A DNA stretch of 64,000 nucleotides from contig NZ_CP092365.1 in the NCBI RefSeq assembly GCF_022370835.2, positions 806,001 through 870,000 of the forward strand, written 5' to 3'. Position numbers and translations under genes: made by a program. Positions 16,724 to 24,412 of the stretch are shown here, in pieces (position 1 is the first letter of the stretch; every line of letters begins with the position of its first letter). The notes below the pieces were generated by a model that was given only the letters and a program-made list of their open reading frames with translations, searched no databases and was not told where the DNA came from. The DNA is from Mycolicibacillus parakoreensis (lineage in GTDB: Bacteria > Actinomycetota > Actinomycetes > Mycobacteriales > Mycobacteriaceae).

Positions 16724-17854
16724 TCAGGGGTCGATCACGGTCACGCCGAGCGGATCGCCGTTGCGGATGTCGAGGGCCCGGGCGGTGTAGCGCCGCCCGA
16801 CCTCGATCAACTCGCCGGCGCGGTGAAAATCGAGGCTGCGGCACGACGATCGGGGCACCTCGATGAGCAGATCCGGCGGGTAGGCGGCCAGCAGGTGGCG
16901 GGCCAGCGCGGCCTGGGCGATATCGATGCTGCGGTTCATCACGTCGAAGCTGCCCAGCTTGGGCACCATCGGCGCCTCGCTGGCCGGGGCCTCGTCGGCG
17001 GCCTCGGCGTCGGCATGGTCGTCCCGGGAGGCATCCGCGCCATCCGCGCCATGATCCTCGGTGTCGGCGTCGCCGGGCAGGCTGGCACCGAAGCGGTCCA
17101 GCAACGCCCGGGCGGTCGGACGGTCCAACACCGAGCGGACCGCGTCGGTGTCCAACAGGCTGGCGGTGCTGCGCACGATCCGGTTGAGCCAGTCCGCCCC
17201 GGTCGACGGATCGGCGTCGGAGTGGTCAGCGTCGTCGTCGGTGAATTCTGCGCCGCCACCGCCGAGGCTCACTCCGATGGTCAGATCGGCGTGGGCGGCG
17301 GCCAGCGGCGCCAACGGCAGCGGATCGAGGACCCCGCCGTCGGCCAGCAACCGGCCGTCGAGAATGTGCGGCGCGATCACGCCGGGGATCGCGATCGACG
17401 CCCGGATCGCCTCGTCGAGCGGGCCGTGCTGCAGCCACACCGAGCGGCCGGTGACCAGATCGGTGGAGACCGCGGTGAACGGGATCGGCAGATCCTCGAT
17501 CGCGACCTCCCCGACGATGTCGCGGACCTTGTCCAAGATCTTGCCCGCCCGCAGGATGCCGGGCGCGGAGAACGTCGGGTCCAGCAGGCGCAGCACCGCA
17601 CCCTGGGTCAGCTCACCGGCCCAGTCGGTGAACTCCTCGAGGGCGCCGGCGGCGTAGAGCCCCCCGACCAGCGCACCCATCGACGACCCGGAGACCGCGA
17701 CCACCTCGTAGCCGCGCCGCTGCAGCTCGGCGAGCACCCCGATGTGCGCGTAGCCGCGGGCACCGCCGCTGCCCAGCGCCACCGCGAACCGTGTGGGCGG
17801 TGAGGGCGAGGCGGTGTCGGCGTCGGTGTCGGAGTCGGTGGGGACACTCGTCAT
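16724..17854 (-). CDS. Patatin-like phospholipase, RssA/NTE type (Rv1063c-like)
   Basis: 376 residues, ATG 17854. Motifs: oxyanion glycines ALGSGGARGYAHIGVL, nucleophile GSSMGALVGGLYAAG and Asp in LADGGVLDPLPL, the arrangement of the RssA / neuropathy-target-esterase branch. A long acidic insertion (about residues 205-300, rich in Asp, e.g. EFTDDDADHSDADPS) separates the catalytic domain from a C-terminal helix-rich tail containing LARHLLAAYPPDLLIEVP. The N terminus is a short Asp/Thr-rich region without signal peptide. Expected: intracellular lipid hydrolase. The acidic insert is a variable region of unknown purpose. Confidence 0.85.
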   Translation of the reverse strand: MTSVPTDSDTDADTASPSPPTRFAVALGSGGARGYAHIGVLAELQRRGYEVVAVSGSSMGALVGGLYAAGALEEFTDWAGELTQGAVLRLLDPTFSAPGILRAGKILDKVRDIVGEVAIEDLPIPFTAVSTDLVTGRSVWLQHGPLDEAIRASIAIPGVIAPHILDGRLLADGGVLDPLPLAPLAAAHADLTIGVSLGGGGAEFTDDDADHSDADPSTGADWLNRIVRSTASLLDTDAVRSVLDRPTARALLDRFGASLPGDADTEDHGADGADASRDDHADAEAADEAPASEAPMVPKLGSFDVMNRSIDIAQAALARHLLAAYPPDLLIEVPRSSCRSLDFHRAGELIEVGRRYTARALDIRNGDPLGVTVIDP

Positions 17855-17864
17855 CGCTCGCCAT

Positions 17865-17899
17865 CATCGGGTTTTTCTCACCCCGATTCAAACCCGATG
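17865..17899 (-). terminator. Inverted repeat terminator after lpqV
   Basis: Arms CATCGGGTTT (17865-17874) and AAACCCGATG (17890-17899) form a perfect 10-bp stem with a 15-nt loop, flanked by a T-rich run. It lies just beyond the lpqV stop on the minus strand and upstream of the patatin gene. Confidence 0.6.
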
Positions 17900-17905
17900 C
17901 GGTCG

Positions 17906-18316
17906 CTACCCGCAGGCCTCATCGGCGGCGGCGCGGACCGCCACGATCAGTGCGGCTTGGCGCTGCGGGCTCATCTCCGGCCACGGGGTGTCCCAGGTGC
18001 CGGCGTCGGCGGTCCCGGACCGCTGCACCGAACCCAGGTAGGCCTCCACCGGAGAGTGCTGGTCACCGGCGTGATCATCCATCCAGGACCGGGCCTGCAG
18101 GCACGCCTGGATGTACTCCGCCTCGGTGGATTGCGCGGGGGCGTTGACCTCCGTGGTGACCCCGTCGGGGGAGACCGCGACGTCACCGGGGGCCAGTTCC
18201 GCCGGGTCGGCGTCCGCGGCGTCGTTGTGACCCAACGAACACCCCCCGGCAGTCAACAAAGCGGCCACCGCGAGGGCCGCGCCCCGCCAGCGGGGCAGAA
18301 CTGGGCTGCTGTGCAT
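17906..18316 (-). CDS. lpqV: Lipoprotein LpqV
   Basis: 136 residues. Start ATG 18316 is favoured because TACATT (complement of 18323-18328) lies 6 nt upstream, the spacing of a leaderless mRNA. The signal peptide has basic residues (RWRG), the hydrophobic core AALAVAALLTAGGC, and the lipidated Cys near residue 26; the lipobox TAGGC is slightly atypical in having Ala at -3. The exported part is small, acidic and holds two further Cys (IQACLQARSW and DEACG). Function unknown; the Rv1064c position is conserved. The promoter is back-to-back with that of the cysteine leader on the plus strand. Confidence 0.8.
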   Translation of the reverse strand: MHSSPVLPRWRGAALAVAALLTAGGCSLGHNDAADADPAELAPGDVAVSPDGVTTEVNAPAQSTEAEYIQACLQARSWMDDHAGDQHSPVEAYLGSVQRSGTADAGTWDTPWPEMSPQRQAALIVAVRAAADEACG

Positions 18317-18322
18317 CCTGAC

Positions 18323-18336
18323 AATGTAGGTAATAT
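18323..18336. promoter_or_regulatory. Back-to-back leaderless promoters: lpqV (minus) and cysteine leader (plus)
   Basis: Minus-strand -10 TACATT (complement of 18323-18328) and plus-strand -10 TAATAT (18331-18336) are separated by 2 bp. Predicted starts fall on the first bases of ATG 18316 (minus) and ATG 18344 (plus), 6 and 7 nt from the respective hexamers. Both promoters would compete for polymerase. Confidence 0.6.
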
Positions 18337-18343
18337 GGCCGCC

Positions 18344-18385
18344 ATGACGAAACAGACCGGGTTGCTGCGGAGCTGTCGGGCCTAG
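18344..18385 (+). CDS. 13-residue leaderless leader peptide MTKQTGLLRSCRA
   Basis: A short ORF of 13 codons ending in TAG at 18383-18385, beginning 7 nt after the -10 hexamer TAATAT, so its mRNA should be leaderless. The peptide ends in LLRSCRA, with one Cys codon (TGT, codon 11). It sits 45 nt before cysteine dioxygenase. Short Cys-containing leader ORFs ahead of sulfur genes are known as cysteine-responsive attenuators in mycobacteria. Its 5' part (ACGAAACAG, 18347-18355) is exactly complementary to CTGTTTCGT (18405-18413) just ahead of the dioxygenase ribosome site, and TGCGG (18366-18370) can pair with CCGCA (18386-18390). Confidence 0.7.
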   Translation: MTKQTGLLRSCRA

Positions 18386-18430
18386 CCGCACCGTCGCCCC
18401 GTCCCTGTTTCGTTCTCTGGAGTTCTCCGC

Positions 18431-18928
18431 ATGATTTCCGTTGTCTCCGCGTTGCGGCTGCCCGAACTGCTGCACGCCACCGACCGCGCCGCCGACGAGG
18501 TGCTGCGCGGCCGCCACGACCACCTGCTGCCGGCCGGCGGGCTGCCCACCGACGTCCGGTGGTTCACCCGGCTGCACAGCGACACCGACCTGGACCTGTG
18601 GCTGATCAGCTGGGTGCCCGGCCACGCCACCGAACTGCACGACCACGCCGACTCGCTGGGGGCGTTGACGGTGCTCTCGGGCGCCCTCGCCGAGCACCGC
18701 TGGGATCGGGACCGGCTCAAACACCGGCGGCTCGGCGCCGGGGACCAGGCCGCGTTCCCCCAGGGCTGGGTGCACGACGTCGTCTGGGCGCCGGATCCCA
18801 CGCCGGCGCCGACGCTGAGCGTGCACGCCTACTCTCCGCCGCTGACCACGATGTCCTACTACGAGGTGGCCGGGGGGCAGCTGCACCGCACCCGCACCGA
18901 GCGCACCGCCCAGCCGGAGGCGTCATGA
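18431..18928 (+). CDS. Cysteine dioxygenase (cupin, Rv1065-like)
   Basis: 165 residues, ATG 18431 with GGAG 8 nt upstream. The cupin signature PGHATELHDHADSLGALTVLSG provides His70 and His72, and the second motif QGWVHDV provides His115, the three iron ligands expected of the bacterial CDO family. The enzyme should oxidise cysteine to cysteine sulfinate, removing excess cysteine. It is translationally coupled (ATGA) to a rhodanese gene and preceded by a Cys-containing leader ORF, all pointing to sulfur homeostasis. The thiol substrate could also be another small thiol such as 3-mercaptopropionate. Confidence 0.85.
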   Translation: MISVVSALRLPELLHATDRAADEVLRGRHDHLLPAGGLPTDVRWFTRLHSDTDLDLWLISWVPGHATELHDHADSLGALTVLSGALAEHRWDRDRLKHRRLGAGDQAAFPQGWVHDVVWAPDPTPAPTLSVHAYSPPLTTMSYYEVAGGQLHRTRTERTAQPEAS

Positions 18929-19323
18929 CCGACACCGCCAGCCGTATCGATGCGATGCTGGCCGCCGCGCGTTGCCGGCTGCGCCGGTTGACGGCCACCG
19001 AGGTGCCCGCGGCGGTGCGCGACGGCGCCCACCTGGTCGACATCCGGCCGGCCGCCCAGCGGGCCGCCGAAGGGACGGTGCCCGGCGCGGTGATCATCGA
19101 ACGCAACGTGCTGGAGTGGCGCTGCGATCCGACCAGCGCGGCCCGCCTGCCGCAGGCGGTCGACGACGACGTGTGGTGGGTCATCCTGTGCTCGCAGGGC
19201 TACACCTCCAGCCTGGCCGCGGCCGCGCTGACCGATCTGGGGTTGCACCGCGCCACCGACGTCGCCGGCGGCTATCAGGCGTTGGCCGAGGCCGGGGTGC
19301 TCACCCAGTTGGGCGCCGGGTAG
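18925..19323 (+). CDS. Rhodanese-like sulfurtransferase (Rv1066-like)
   Basis: 132 residues beginning at ATG 18925, overlapping the dioxygenase stop by 4 bp. A single rhodanese domain: HLVDIRPAAQRAAEGTVPGAVIIERNVLE at the N-terminal half and the active-site loop CSQGYTS with Cys89, followed by SLAAAALTDLGL. Expected role: carrying persulfide sulfur from cysteine-derived or thiosulfate donors. Coupling to cysteine dioxygenase suggests that the pair handles cysteine oxidation or persulfide. Cytosolic, no signal peptide. Confidence 0.85.
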   Translation: MTDTASRIDAMLAAARCRLRRLTATEVPAAVRDGAHLVDIRPAAQRAAEGTVPGAVIIERNVLEWRCDPTSAARLPQAVDDDVWWVILCSQGYTSSLAAAALTDLGLHRATDVAGGYQALAEAGVLTQLGAG

Positions 19324-19327
19324 CCGG

Positions 19328-19675
19328 TCAGCTCGCCGACCGGTGGGTGGGCACCTTCGGGACGTGCGGCACCTTCGGCAACTTGGGCACCGTGGGCACC
19401 GTGGGCACGTGCGGCATCTTGGTGATCTTGGGCACGTGCCGGTGGGTGTCCTCCGGCGCCGGGGGCTCCATCGGGGCGTCGGGGTCCAGCGGCGCGTCGG
19501 GGTCCAGCGGCGCGTCGGGATCGCCCGGGGCACCCGGGTCCACCGGGTCGTCGGGATCGGCCACGGCGGCGGGCGGGCCCACGCCGACGGCGCTCACCGG
19601 CGGGCCGGCCAGCATTCCGACAGCGAGCAGGGCGGCCAGAGCACCGGCGGCTGCGGGGCGGGCACCTGGAGGCAT
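19328..19675 (-). CDS. Small secreted Pro/Asp-repeat protein
   Basis: 115 residues from ATG 19675, with AAAGAGGA upstream. The N terminus is a signal peptide (core AAAGALAALLAVGMLAG), followed by an acidic repeat of unit DPDAPL/DPDAPM (about residues 45-70) and a basic repeat of VPxVP/VPKxPxVP units (about 82-112). Such a charge-segregated, proline-rich exported protein is probably extended and wall-associated. It is not a PE_PGRS protein, although in M. tuberculosis PE_PGRS genes (Rv1067c-Rv1068c) occupy this site. No enzymatic domain. Function unknown; low-complexity composition makes homology assignment unsafe. Confidence 0.65.
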   Translation of the reverse strand: MPPGARPAAAGALAALLAVGMLAGPPVSAVGVGPPAAVADPDDPVDPGAPGDPDAPLDPDAPLDPDAPMEPPAPEDTHRHVPKITKMPHVPTVPTVPKLPKVPHVPKVPTHRSAS

Positions 19676-19692
19676 CAGATCCTCTTTCTCGG

Positions 19693-21387
19693 CTAGGACT
19701 TCTCATCACTATGCAGCAACGGGCGCAGCCGCGCAGTCTTCTGCGGGCTCCAGCCCGGCGGACCCAGGATCGCCGCCCACGCGTCGGCGGCATCCGGGCC
19801 GTAGTGATGTCCGTGGCCGGCGGGCACGTCGACGGCGACCGCCATGTCCGCCGAGACCTGCAAAAACGTGATCACCGGGATCCACCGCATCTCCGGCAGC
19901 ACGTCGTCGCCGCGGGCCTCCTTGAGCCACTCCGGTTTGTGGAACAACAGGTCCGGACGCCACCAGGCGATCGGATCGGAGGCGTGCTGCAGATACACCA
20001 CCCGGGGGAACCGCCACCGCGCGTCGGGGCGGTGCAGGTCTTGCGGTTCGGCGACGAACCGGACATTGCTGCCCTGGTGATAGATGGGCAGCCACTGTGG
20101 GGACCCCGCGTCGCGGTTGATGGTCAGATCGTTCCAGATCGTGTTCTGAAACGTCGGCCCGGAGAACAACGCGCCGTCGGTGCGGGCCAGCACGTTGTTG
20201 AGGTTCATAAACGGCGCCTCCCCGCCGAACGACCCCAGGCTCTCCCCGAACACCACCAGTTTGGGCCGGTCGGCCTCCGGCATGGCGCGCACCAGCTCGT
20301 CGACCGCCTCGAACAACGCGGTGCCGGCCTGCCGCGCGTTCTCCTTGTCGACCAGAAACGACAGCCAGCTGGGCAGAAACGAGTACTGCATGCTCACGAT
20401 CGCGGTGTCCCCGTTGTACAGGTACTCCAGCGCCGAGGCCTCCGCCTCGTTGATCCAGCCGGTGCCGGTGGTGGTGGCCACCGCCACCACCGCGCGGTCC
20501 AGCCCGCCGGTGCGCTGCAACTCCCGGGCCGCCAGCGTGGCCGTCTCGGCGATCCCGTCGGCGGAGTTCAGCCCCGCGTAGGCCCGGATCGGTTCGGTGG
20601 CCGGGGCGGCGTTGAACTCGCTGAGTTGGGCGACGGTGGGCCCGCCGCCGACGAAGATGCGTCCCTGGTGGCCCAGCGACTCCCACGACACCAGCGAGTC
20701 CGGGCCGCCGGAGCGCAGCCGGGTGGTCGGGGCGGCGGTGTTGGGGTCCAGCTCGTCGTTGACCGACGCGAACGTGGTGTTCATGGTGTGCATGGCGAAC
20801 TTGACGACGACCCCGTTGAGCAGCGCGATCACCAACGCCACCAGCAACGCCGCCGCCACCACCCGCGACACCCGCGGCGGGGCGACCCGGTTGAGTTTGG
20901 CCACCAGAAGCCGATACAGCCGCCGGGTCAGCTGGCCGACCTCGACCAGGGCGAACAGCACCACCACCGCCAGCACCCCGGTGAGCGGGTAACTGAACCA
21001 CGTCAGGTGCGGCACCCCGATCAGGTCGCGGACCCGGTCCTGCCAGACGTGGAACCACACGATCATCGCGGCCAGCCCGGCCCCGCCGAGCACGACCAGC
21101 ACCGCCCACGCCCAGCCCGGTGGTGCGGGACTGACCCGCTTGGAGCGCAGGTAGCGCACCAGCCACACCGCGAACACCCCGAGCCCGTAGCCGATCGCCC
21201 CGGAGCCGCCGCTGACCAACGCCTGAAACAGCGGTCCGCGGGGCAGCAGCGACGGGGTCAGCGACAAGCCGATGAACACCAGGCCGACCGCGGTGCCGGT
21301 GAACGTGTAGTGCCGGACCCACCACGGTTTCGTCGCCGGAACCTCGGGCTCGGGGGTGGCGTCGTCGGCCACAGCGGTCTCGGTCAC
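19693..21387 (-). CDS. Membrane alpha/beta-hydrolase-9 family protein (Rv1069c-like)
   Basis: 564 residues, ATG 21387. The N-terminal part contains about four to five membrane segments (e.g. GTAVGLVFIGLSLTPSLL, AWAVLVVLGGAGLAAMIVW, LTGVLAVVVLFALVEV, VVAAALLVALVIALLNGVVV). The exported or cytosolic C-terminal domain carries the nucleophile elbow VVFGESLGSFGG and the segments GLNSADGIAETATLAARELQRTGGL and QHASDPIAWWRPDLL, all typical of the alpha/beta-hydrolase-9 family. The late His of the HGHHYGPDAADAW block is a candidate catalytic residue. Substrate unknown; a lipid or cell-wall ester is plausible from the membrane location. Confidence 0.8.
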   Translation of the reverse strand: MTETAVADDATPEPEVPATKPWWVRHYTFTGTAVGLVFIGLSLTPSLLPRGPLFQALVSGGSGAIGYGLGVFAVWLVRYLRSKRVSPAPPGWAWAVLVVLGGAGLAAMIVWFHVWQDRVRDLIGVPHLTWFSYPLTGVLAVVVLFALVEVGQLTRRLYRLLVAKLNRVAPPRVSRVVAAALLVALVIALLNGVVVKFAMHTMNTTFASVNDELDPNTAAPTTRLRSGGPDSLVSWESLGHQGRIFVGGGPTVAQLSEFNAAPATEPIRAYAGLNSADGIAETATLAARELQRTGGLDRAVVAVATTTGTGWINEAEASALEYLYNGDTAIVSMQYSFLPSWLSFLVDKENARQAGTALFEAVDELVRAMPEADRPKLVVFGESLGSFGGEAPFMNLNNVLARTDGALFSGPTFQNTIWNDLTINRDAGSPQWLPIYHQGSNVRFVAEPQDLHRPDARWRFPRVVYLQHASDPIAWWRPDLLFHKPEWLKEARGDDVLPEMRWIPVITFLQVSADMAVAVDVPAGHGHHYGPDAADAWAAILGPPGWSPQKTARLRPLLHSDEKS

Positions 21388-21397
21388 CGAAGGCAGA

Positions 21398-22174
21398 CTA
21401 ACGGTGGGTGAAGTTCGGCGGCCGCTTCTCGGTGAACGCGGCCATCCCCTCGGTCTGGTCGTCGGTGGCGAACGCCGAGTGGAACAGCCGCCGCTCGTAG
21501 AGCAGCCCCTCGGCCAGCGTCGACTCGAACGCCCGGTTCACCGCCTCCTTGGCCATCATCGACGCCGACAGCGACATCCCGGCGATGGTGGCGGCCACCT
21601 TGGCGGCCTCGCCGAGCAGATCGTCGGCGGGCACCACACGCGACACCAGCCCGGCGCGGTCGGCCTCGGCGGCGTCGATGGTGCGCCCGGTCAGGATCAG
21701 ATCCATCGCCTTGGCTTTGCCGATCGCCCGGGTCAACCGCTGCGAGCCGCCCATGCCGGGCAGCACCCCGAGTTTGATCTCGGGCTGGCCGAATTTCGCG
21801 GTGTCGGCGGCGATCAGCACATCGCACATCATCGCCAGCTCGCACCCGCCGCCGAGCGCGTGGCCGGCGACCGCGGCGATCAGCGGGGTGCGCACCGCCG
21901 CCAGCCGCCCCCAGGCGGCGAAGAAGTCGGCGGCGAACACCTCGGCGAAACTCTTGTCCGCCATCTCCTTGATGTCGGCGCCGGCGGCGAACGCCTTCGC
22001 GCTGCCGGTGATGACGATCGCCCCGATCCCCGGGTCGGCGTCGAATTCGGCTGCGGCGGTGGTGACCTCGTGCATCACCTGGCTGTTGAGCGCGTTGAGG
22101 GCCTGGGGTCGGTTCAACGTGATCGTGGCGACCCGGTCGTCGCGGTCCGCCAGGATGGTCTCGTAGCTGCTCAC
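21398..22174 (-). CDS. echA8: Enoyl-CoA hydratase EchA8
   Basis: 258 residues. GTG 22174 is chosen because GAGGAGAG lies just upstream; the further GTG at 22189 is part of that ribosome site. The crotonase fold shows the oxyanion-hole region [13 protein letters not shown] and both catalytic glutamates, Glu112 in [12 protein letters not shown] and Glu132 in [16 protein letters not shown]. The high similarity expected of mycobacterial EchA8 is evident ([14 protein letters not shown]). Reaction: hydration of trans-2-enoyl-CoA to 3-hydroxyacyl-CoA in beta-oxidation. Downstream of echA9 on the same strand, 18 bp apart. Confidence 0.92.
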   Translation of the reverse strand: MSSYETILADRDDRVATITLNRPQALNALNSQVMHEVTTAAAEFDADPGIGAIVITGSAKAFAAGADIKEMADKSFAEVFAADFFAAWGRLAAVRTPLIAAVAGHALGGGCELAMMCDVLIAADTAKFGQPEIKLGVLPGMGGSQRLTRAIGKAKAMDLILTGRTIDAAEADRAGLVSRVVPADDLLGEAAKVAATIAGMSLSASMMAKEAVNRAFESTLAEGLLYERRLFHSAFATDDQTEGMAAFTEKRPPNFTHR

Positions 22175-22192
22175 GGTGTCTCTCCTCACAGG

Positions 22193-23236
22193 TCAGGACG
22201 GAAACGTCAGGTCGGGGTCGGCGGGGGCGAAGTAGGCGTCGACGTCGGCGGCGCTGACCTCGGCCAGCTCCGCCGGCGCCCAGCGCGGGTTGCGGTCCTT
22301 GTCCACCAGCTGCGCCCGGATGCCCTCGACCAGGTCGTGGGAGCGCAGCGAGGCGCACGAGACCCGGTACTCCTGGGTGAGCACCTCCGGAAGGCCGGTC
22401 AGCTCGGCGGCCCGGCGCACCGCGGCCAGGGTCACCGACAGCGCGATCGGGGAGCGGGTGGCGATCAGCCGCGCCGCCTCCTGCGCCTCGGCCGCCGGGT
22501 GATTCCCCAGGGCGGTGACGATCTCGGCGACCGTGTCGTGCGCGTAGCAGTGGTCGATCCAATCCTGCTGGGCCGCCAGGGGACTGGCCGGCGGGGCCAC
22601 CGCATGCCGCTCCAGCGCCACATCCACGCCGTCGGCGACGATGGTCGCGGTGAACGCCGCGAGATCCTCGTGGGGCACGTAGTGGTCGGCGAAGCCGAGC
22701 GCGATCGCGTCGGCGCCGGAGAACGGCGCGCCGGTCAGTGCGGCGTGCAGCCCGAGCGCCCCCGGGCTGCGCGAGAGCAGGTAGGTGCCGCCGACGTCGG
22801 GGATGAAGCCGATACCGACCTCCGGCATGCCGATCTTGGAGGTGTCGGTGACCACCCGGGTGTTCGCGTGCGCGCCCACCCCCACACCACCGCCCATCAC
22901 GATGCCGTCCATCAGCGCCACGTACGGCTTGGCGAACCGGCCGATGTGGGCGTTGAGCAGGTATTCGTCGTGCCAGAACCGACGCGCGGCGGCACCGTCG
23001 GCGCGGGCGCTGTGGTAGATCGCCACCACATCACCGCCGGCGCACAGGCCACGCTTCCCGGCGCCGTCGAGCACCACCGCCCGCACCCCGTCGTCGGTCT
23101 CCCACTCGCGCAGCACGGTGGTCATCGCCTCGACCATGGTCTGGTTCAGCGAGTTGAGCGCTTTGGGGCGATTGAGTGTGAGGAACCCGACCCCGTTGTC
23201 CACCCTGGTGAGGATCTCGTCATTGGTAGTCGTCAC
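22193..23236 (-). CDS. echA9: 3-Hydroxyisobutyryl-CoA hydrolase-like EchA9
   Basis: 347 residues, longer than a simple hydratase and ending in the C-terminal extension (GIRAQLVDKDRNPRWAPAELAEV) of the HIBYL-CoA hydrolase branch. Visible motifs: GKRGLCAGGDVVAIYHSA, MGGGVGVGAHANTRVVTDTSKIGMPEVGIGFIPDVGG. The Glu and Asp of the last motif are the residues used by hydrolases of this branch. Expected reaction: 3-hydroxyisobutyryl-CoA to the free acid in valine breakdown; annotation as enoyl-CoA hydratase is also common. First gene of the echA9-echA8 pair. Confidence 0.88.
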   Translation of the reverse strand: MTTTNDEILTRVDNGVGFLTLNRPKALNSLNQTMVEAMTTVLREWETDDGVRAVVLDGAGKRGLCAGGDVVAIYHSARADGAAARRFWHDEYLLNAHIGRFAKPYVALMDGIVMGGGVGVGAHANTRVVTDTSKIGMPEVGIGFIPDVGGTYLLSRSPGALGLHAALTGAPFSGADAIALGFADHYVPHEDLAAFTATIVADGVDVALERHAVAPPASPLAAQQDWIDHCYAHDTVAEIVTALGNHPAAEAQEAARLIATRSPIALSVTLAAVRRAAELTGLPEVLTQEYRVSCASLRSHDLVEGIRAQLVDKDRNPRWAPAELAEVSAADVDAYFAPADPDLTFPS

Positions 23237-23338
23237 ACCTTCGCAATGTAGATGGCTACCGACCGCCGGTCACTCGCGGGTAAGGTTTAACTGTGAACGG
23301 CCGGGGAACCTGCCTCGGCCGACGATCGTTGACCAGGT

Positions 23339-23354
23339 GTTCACACCCGTGAAC
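23339..23354. promoter_or_regulatory. Operator-like inverted repeat GTTCAC-N4-GTGAAC
   Basis: A perfect 6+6 bp inverted repeat lies 37 bp before the Bax-inhibitor-like gene, next to a possible -35 (TTGACC, 23330-23335). Another GTGAAC occurs at about 23293. A regulator site is possible, but the factor is unknown. Confidence 0.3.
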
Positions 23355-23391
23355 CACGGTGCTTGGCTTCATTAGGAGAGGAATCCGTACG

Positions 23392-24261
23392 GTGCGGGAG
23401 ACCAGTAACCCGGTATTTCGTTCGCTGCCCAAGCAGCAGGGCGGGTACGCGCAGTTCGGCACCGGCTTTGGCGCGTCCACAGCCGGTGCAGCCCGACAGG
23501 TCCAGATGGGCCAGCAGTTCGGCAACCAGCAGGCCCCCTACACCCCGCCGCAGACCGAGGTATCGCGGCCGCTGACGATCGACGACGTCGTCGCCAAGAC
23601 CGGGGTGACCTTGGCGGTGCTCACCGCGGTGGCGGTGGTCTCCTACTTCCTGGTGCAGGCCAACCTCGGGCTGGCCGGCCCGTTCGTCATGGTCGGTGCG
23701 TTCGGGGGGCTGGCATTGGTGCTGGTCGCCACGTTCGGGCGGAAGCAGGACAACCCCGCGATCGTGTTGAGCTACGCCGCGTTGGAGGGGTTGTTCCTCG
23801 GTGCGATCTCGTTCCTGCTGGCGTTCCAGGTGCAGGGGGCCAGTGCGGGCACCCTGATCGGGCAGGCGATCCTGGGCACCTTCGGGGTGTTCTTCGGGAT
23901 GTTGGTGGTCTACAAGACCGGGGCGATCCGGGTCACGCCGAAGTTCACCCGGATGATCATCGCCGGCATGTTCGGGGTGCTGGTGTTGATGCTGGGCAAC
24001 CTGGTGCTGGGGATGTTCGGTGTCGGCGGCGGCGAGGGCATGGGGCTGCGTAGCGGCGGCCCGCTGGCGATCATCTTCTCGCTGGTCTGCATCGGGATCG
24101 CGGCGTTCAGCTTCCTCATCGACTTCGATGCCGCCGACCAGATGGTGCGCGCCGGCGCCCCGGCGAAGGCCGCCTGGGGGATCGCCCTGGGGCTCACGGT
24201 CACGCTGGTCTGGCTCTACATCGAGATCCTGCGGCTGCTGAGCTACCTGCAAAGCGATTAG
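23392..24261 (+). CDS. Bax inhibitor-1/YccA-type membrane protein (Rv1072-like)
   Basis: 289 residues; GTG 23392 follows AGGAGAGG at 23372-23379. The N-terminal 65 residues are soluble and Gln/Gly-rich (GYAQFGTGFGASTAGAARQV). Then come seven hydrophobic segments, e.g. LAVLTAVAVVSYFLVQA, PFVMVGAFGGLALVLVA, IIAGMFGVLVLMLGNLVLG and WGIALGLTVTLVWLYIEILRLL. The Asp pair in FLIDFDAADQM matches the family's conserved acidic site. Members are putative ion or H+/Ca2+ leak channels or stress proteins; exact role in mycobacteria unknown. A 19-bp perfect hairpin follows the stop. Confidence 0.85.
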   Translation: MRETSNPVFRSLPKQQGGYAQFGTGFGASTAGAARQVQMGQQFGNQQAPYTPPQTEVSRPLTIDDVVAKTGVTLAVLTAVAVVSYFLVQANLGLAGPFVMVGAFGGLALVLVATFGRKQDNPAIVLSYAALEGLFLGAISFLLAFQVQGASAGTLIGQAILGTFGVFFGMLVVYKTGAIRVTPKFTRMIIAGMFGVLVLMLGNLVLGMFGVGGGEGMGLRSGGPLAIIFSLVCIGIAAFSFLIDFDAADQMVRAGAPAKAAWGIALGLTVTLVWLYIEILRLLSYLQSD

Positions 24262-24270
24262 CTTTTCCCG

Positions 24271-24321
24271 CCGACGACACGGGCCCGGCCCTCAGTGAGG
24301 GAGCCGGGCCCGTGTCGTCGG
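24271..24321 (+). terminator. Perfect 19-bp stem after the Bax-inhibitor-like gene
   Basis: Arms CCGACGACACGGGCCCGGC (24271-24289) and its exact complement (24303-24321) enclose a 13-nt loop that itself contains CCTC/GAGG. The hairpin begins 10 bp after the stop codon. There is no long T run, as is usual for mycobacterial terminators. Confidence 0.75.
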
Positions 24322-24412
24322 TGTGGTCTCGTCGTCGGTGTGCTCTCGGGGGTCTCGGCGGCAACGTCGTCAGCGGTCGGTCGTCAGCGCCGCCGGCGGC
24401 GCTGACTGGGGT

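Noticed and set aside
15868..17854. Facing patatin genes as a recent inverted duplication
   Set aside because: The proteins differ in length, motif context and insertions; only the family motifs are shared.
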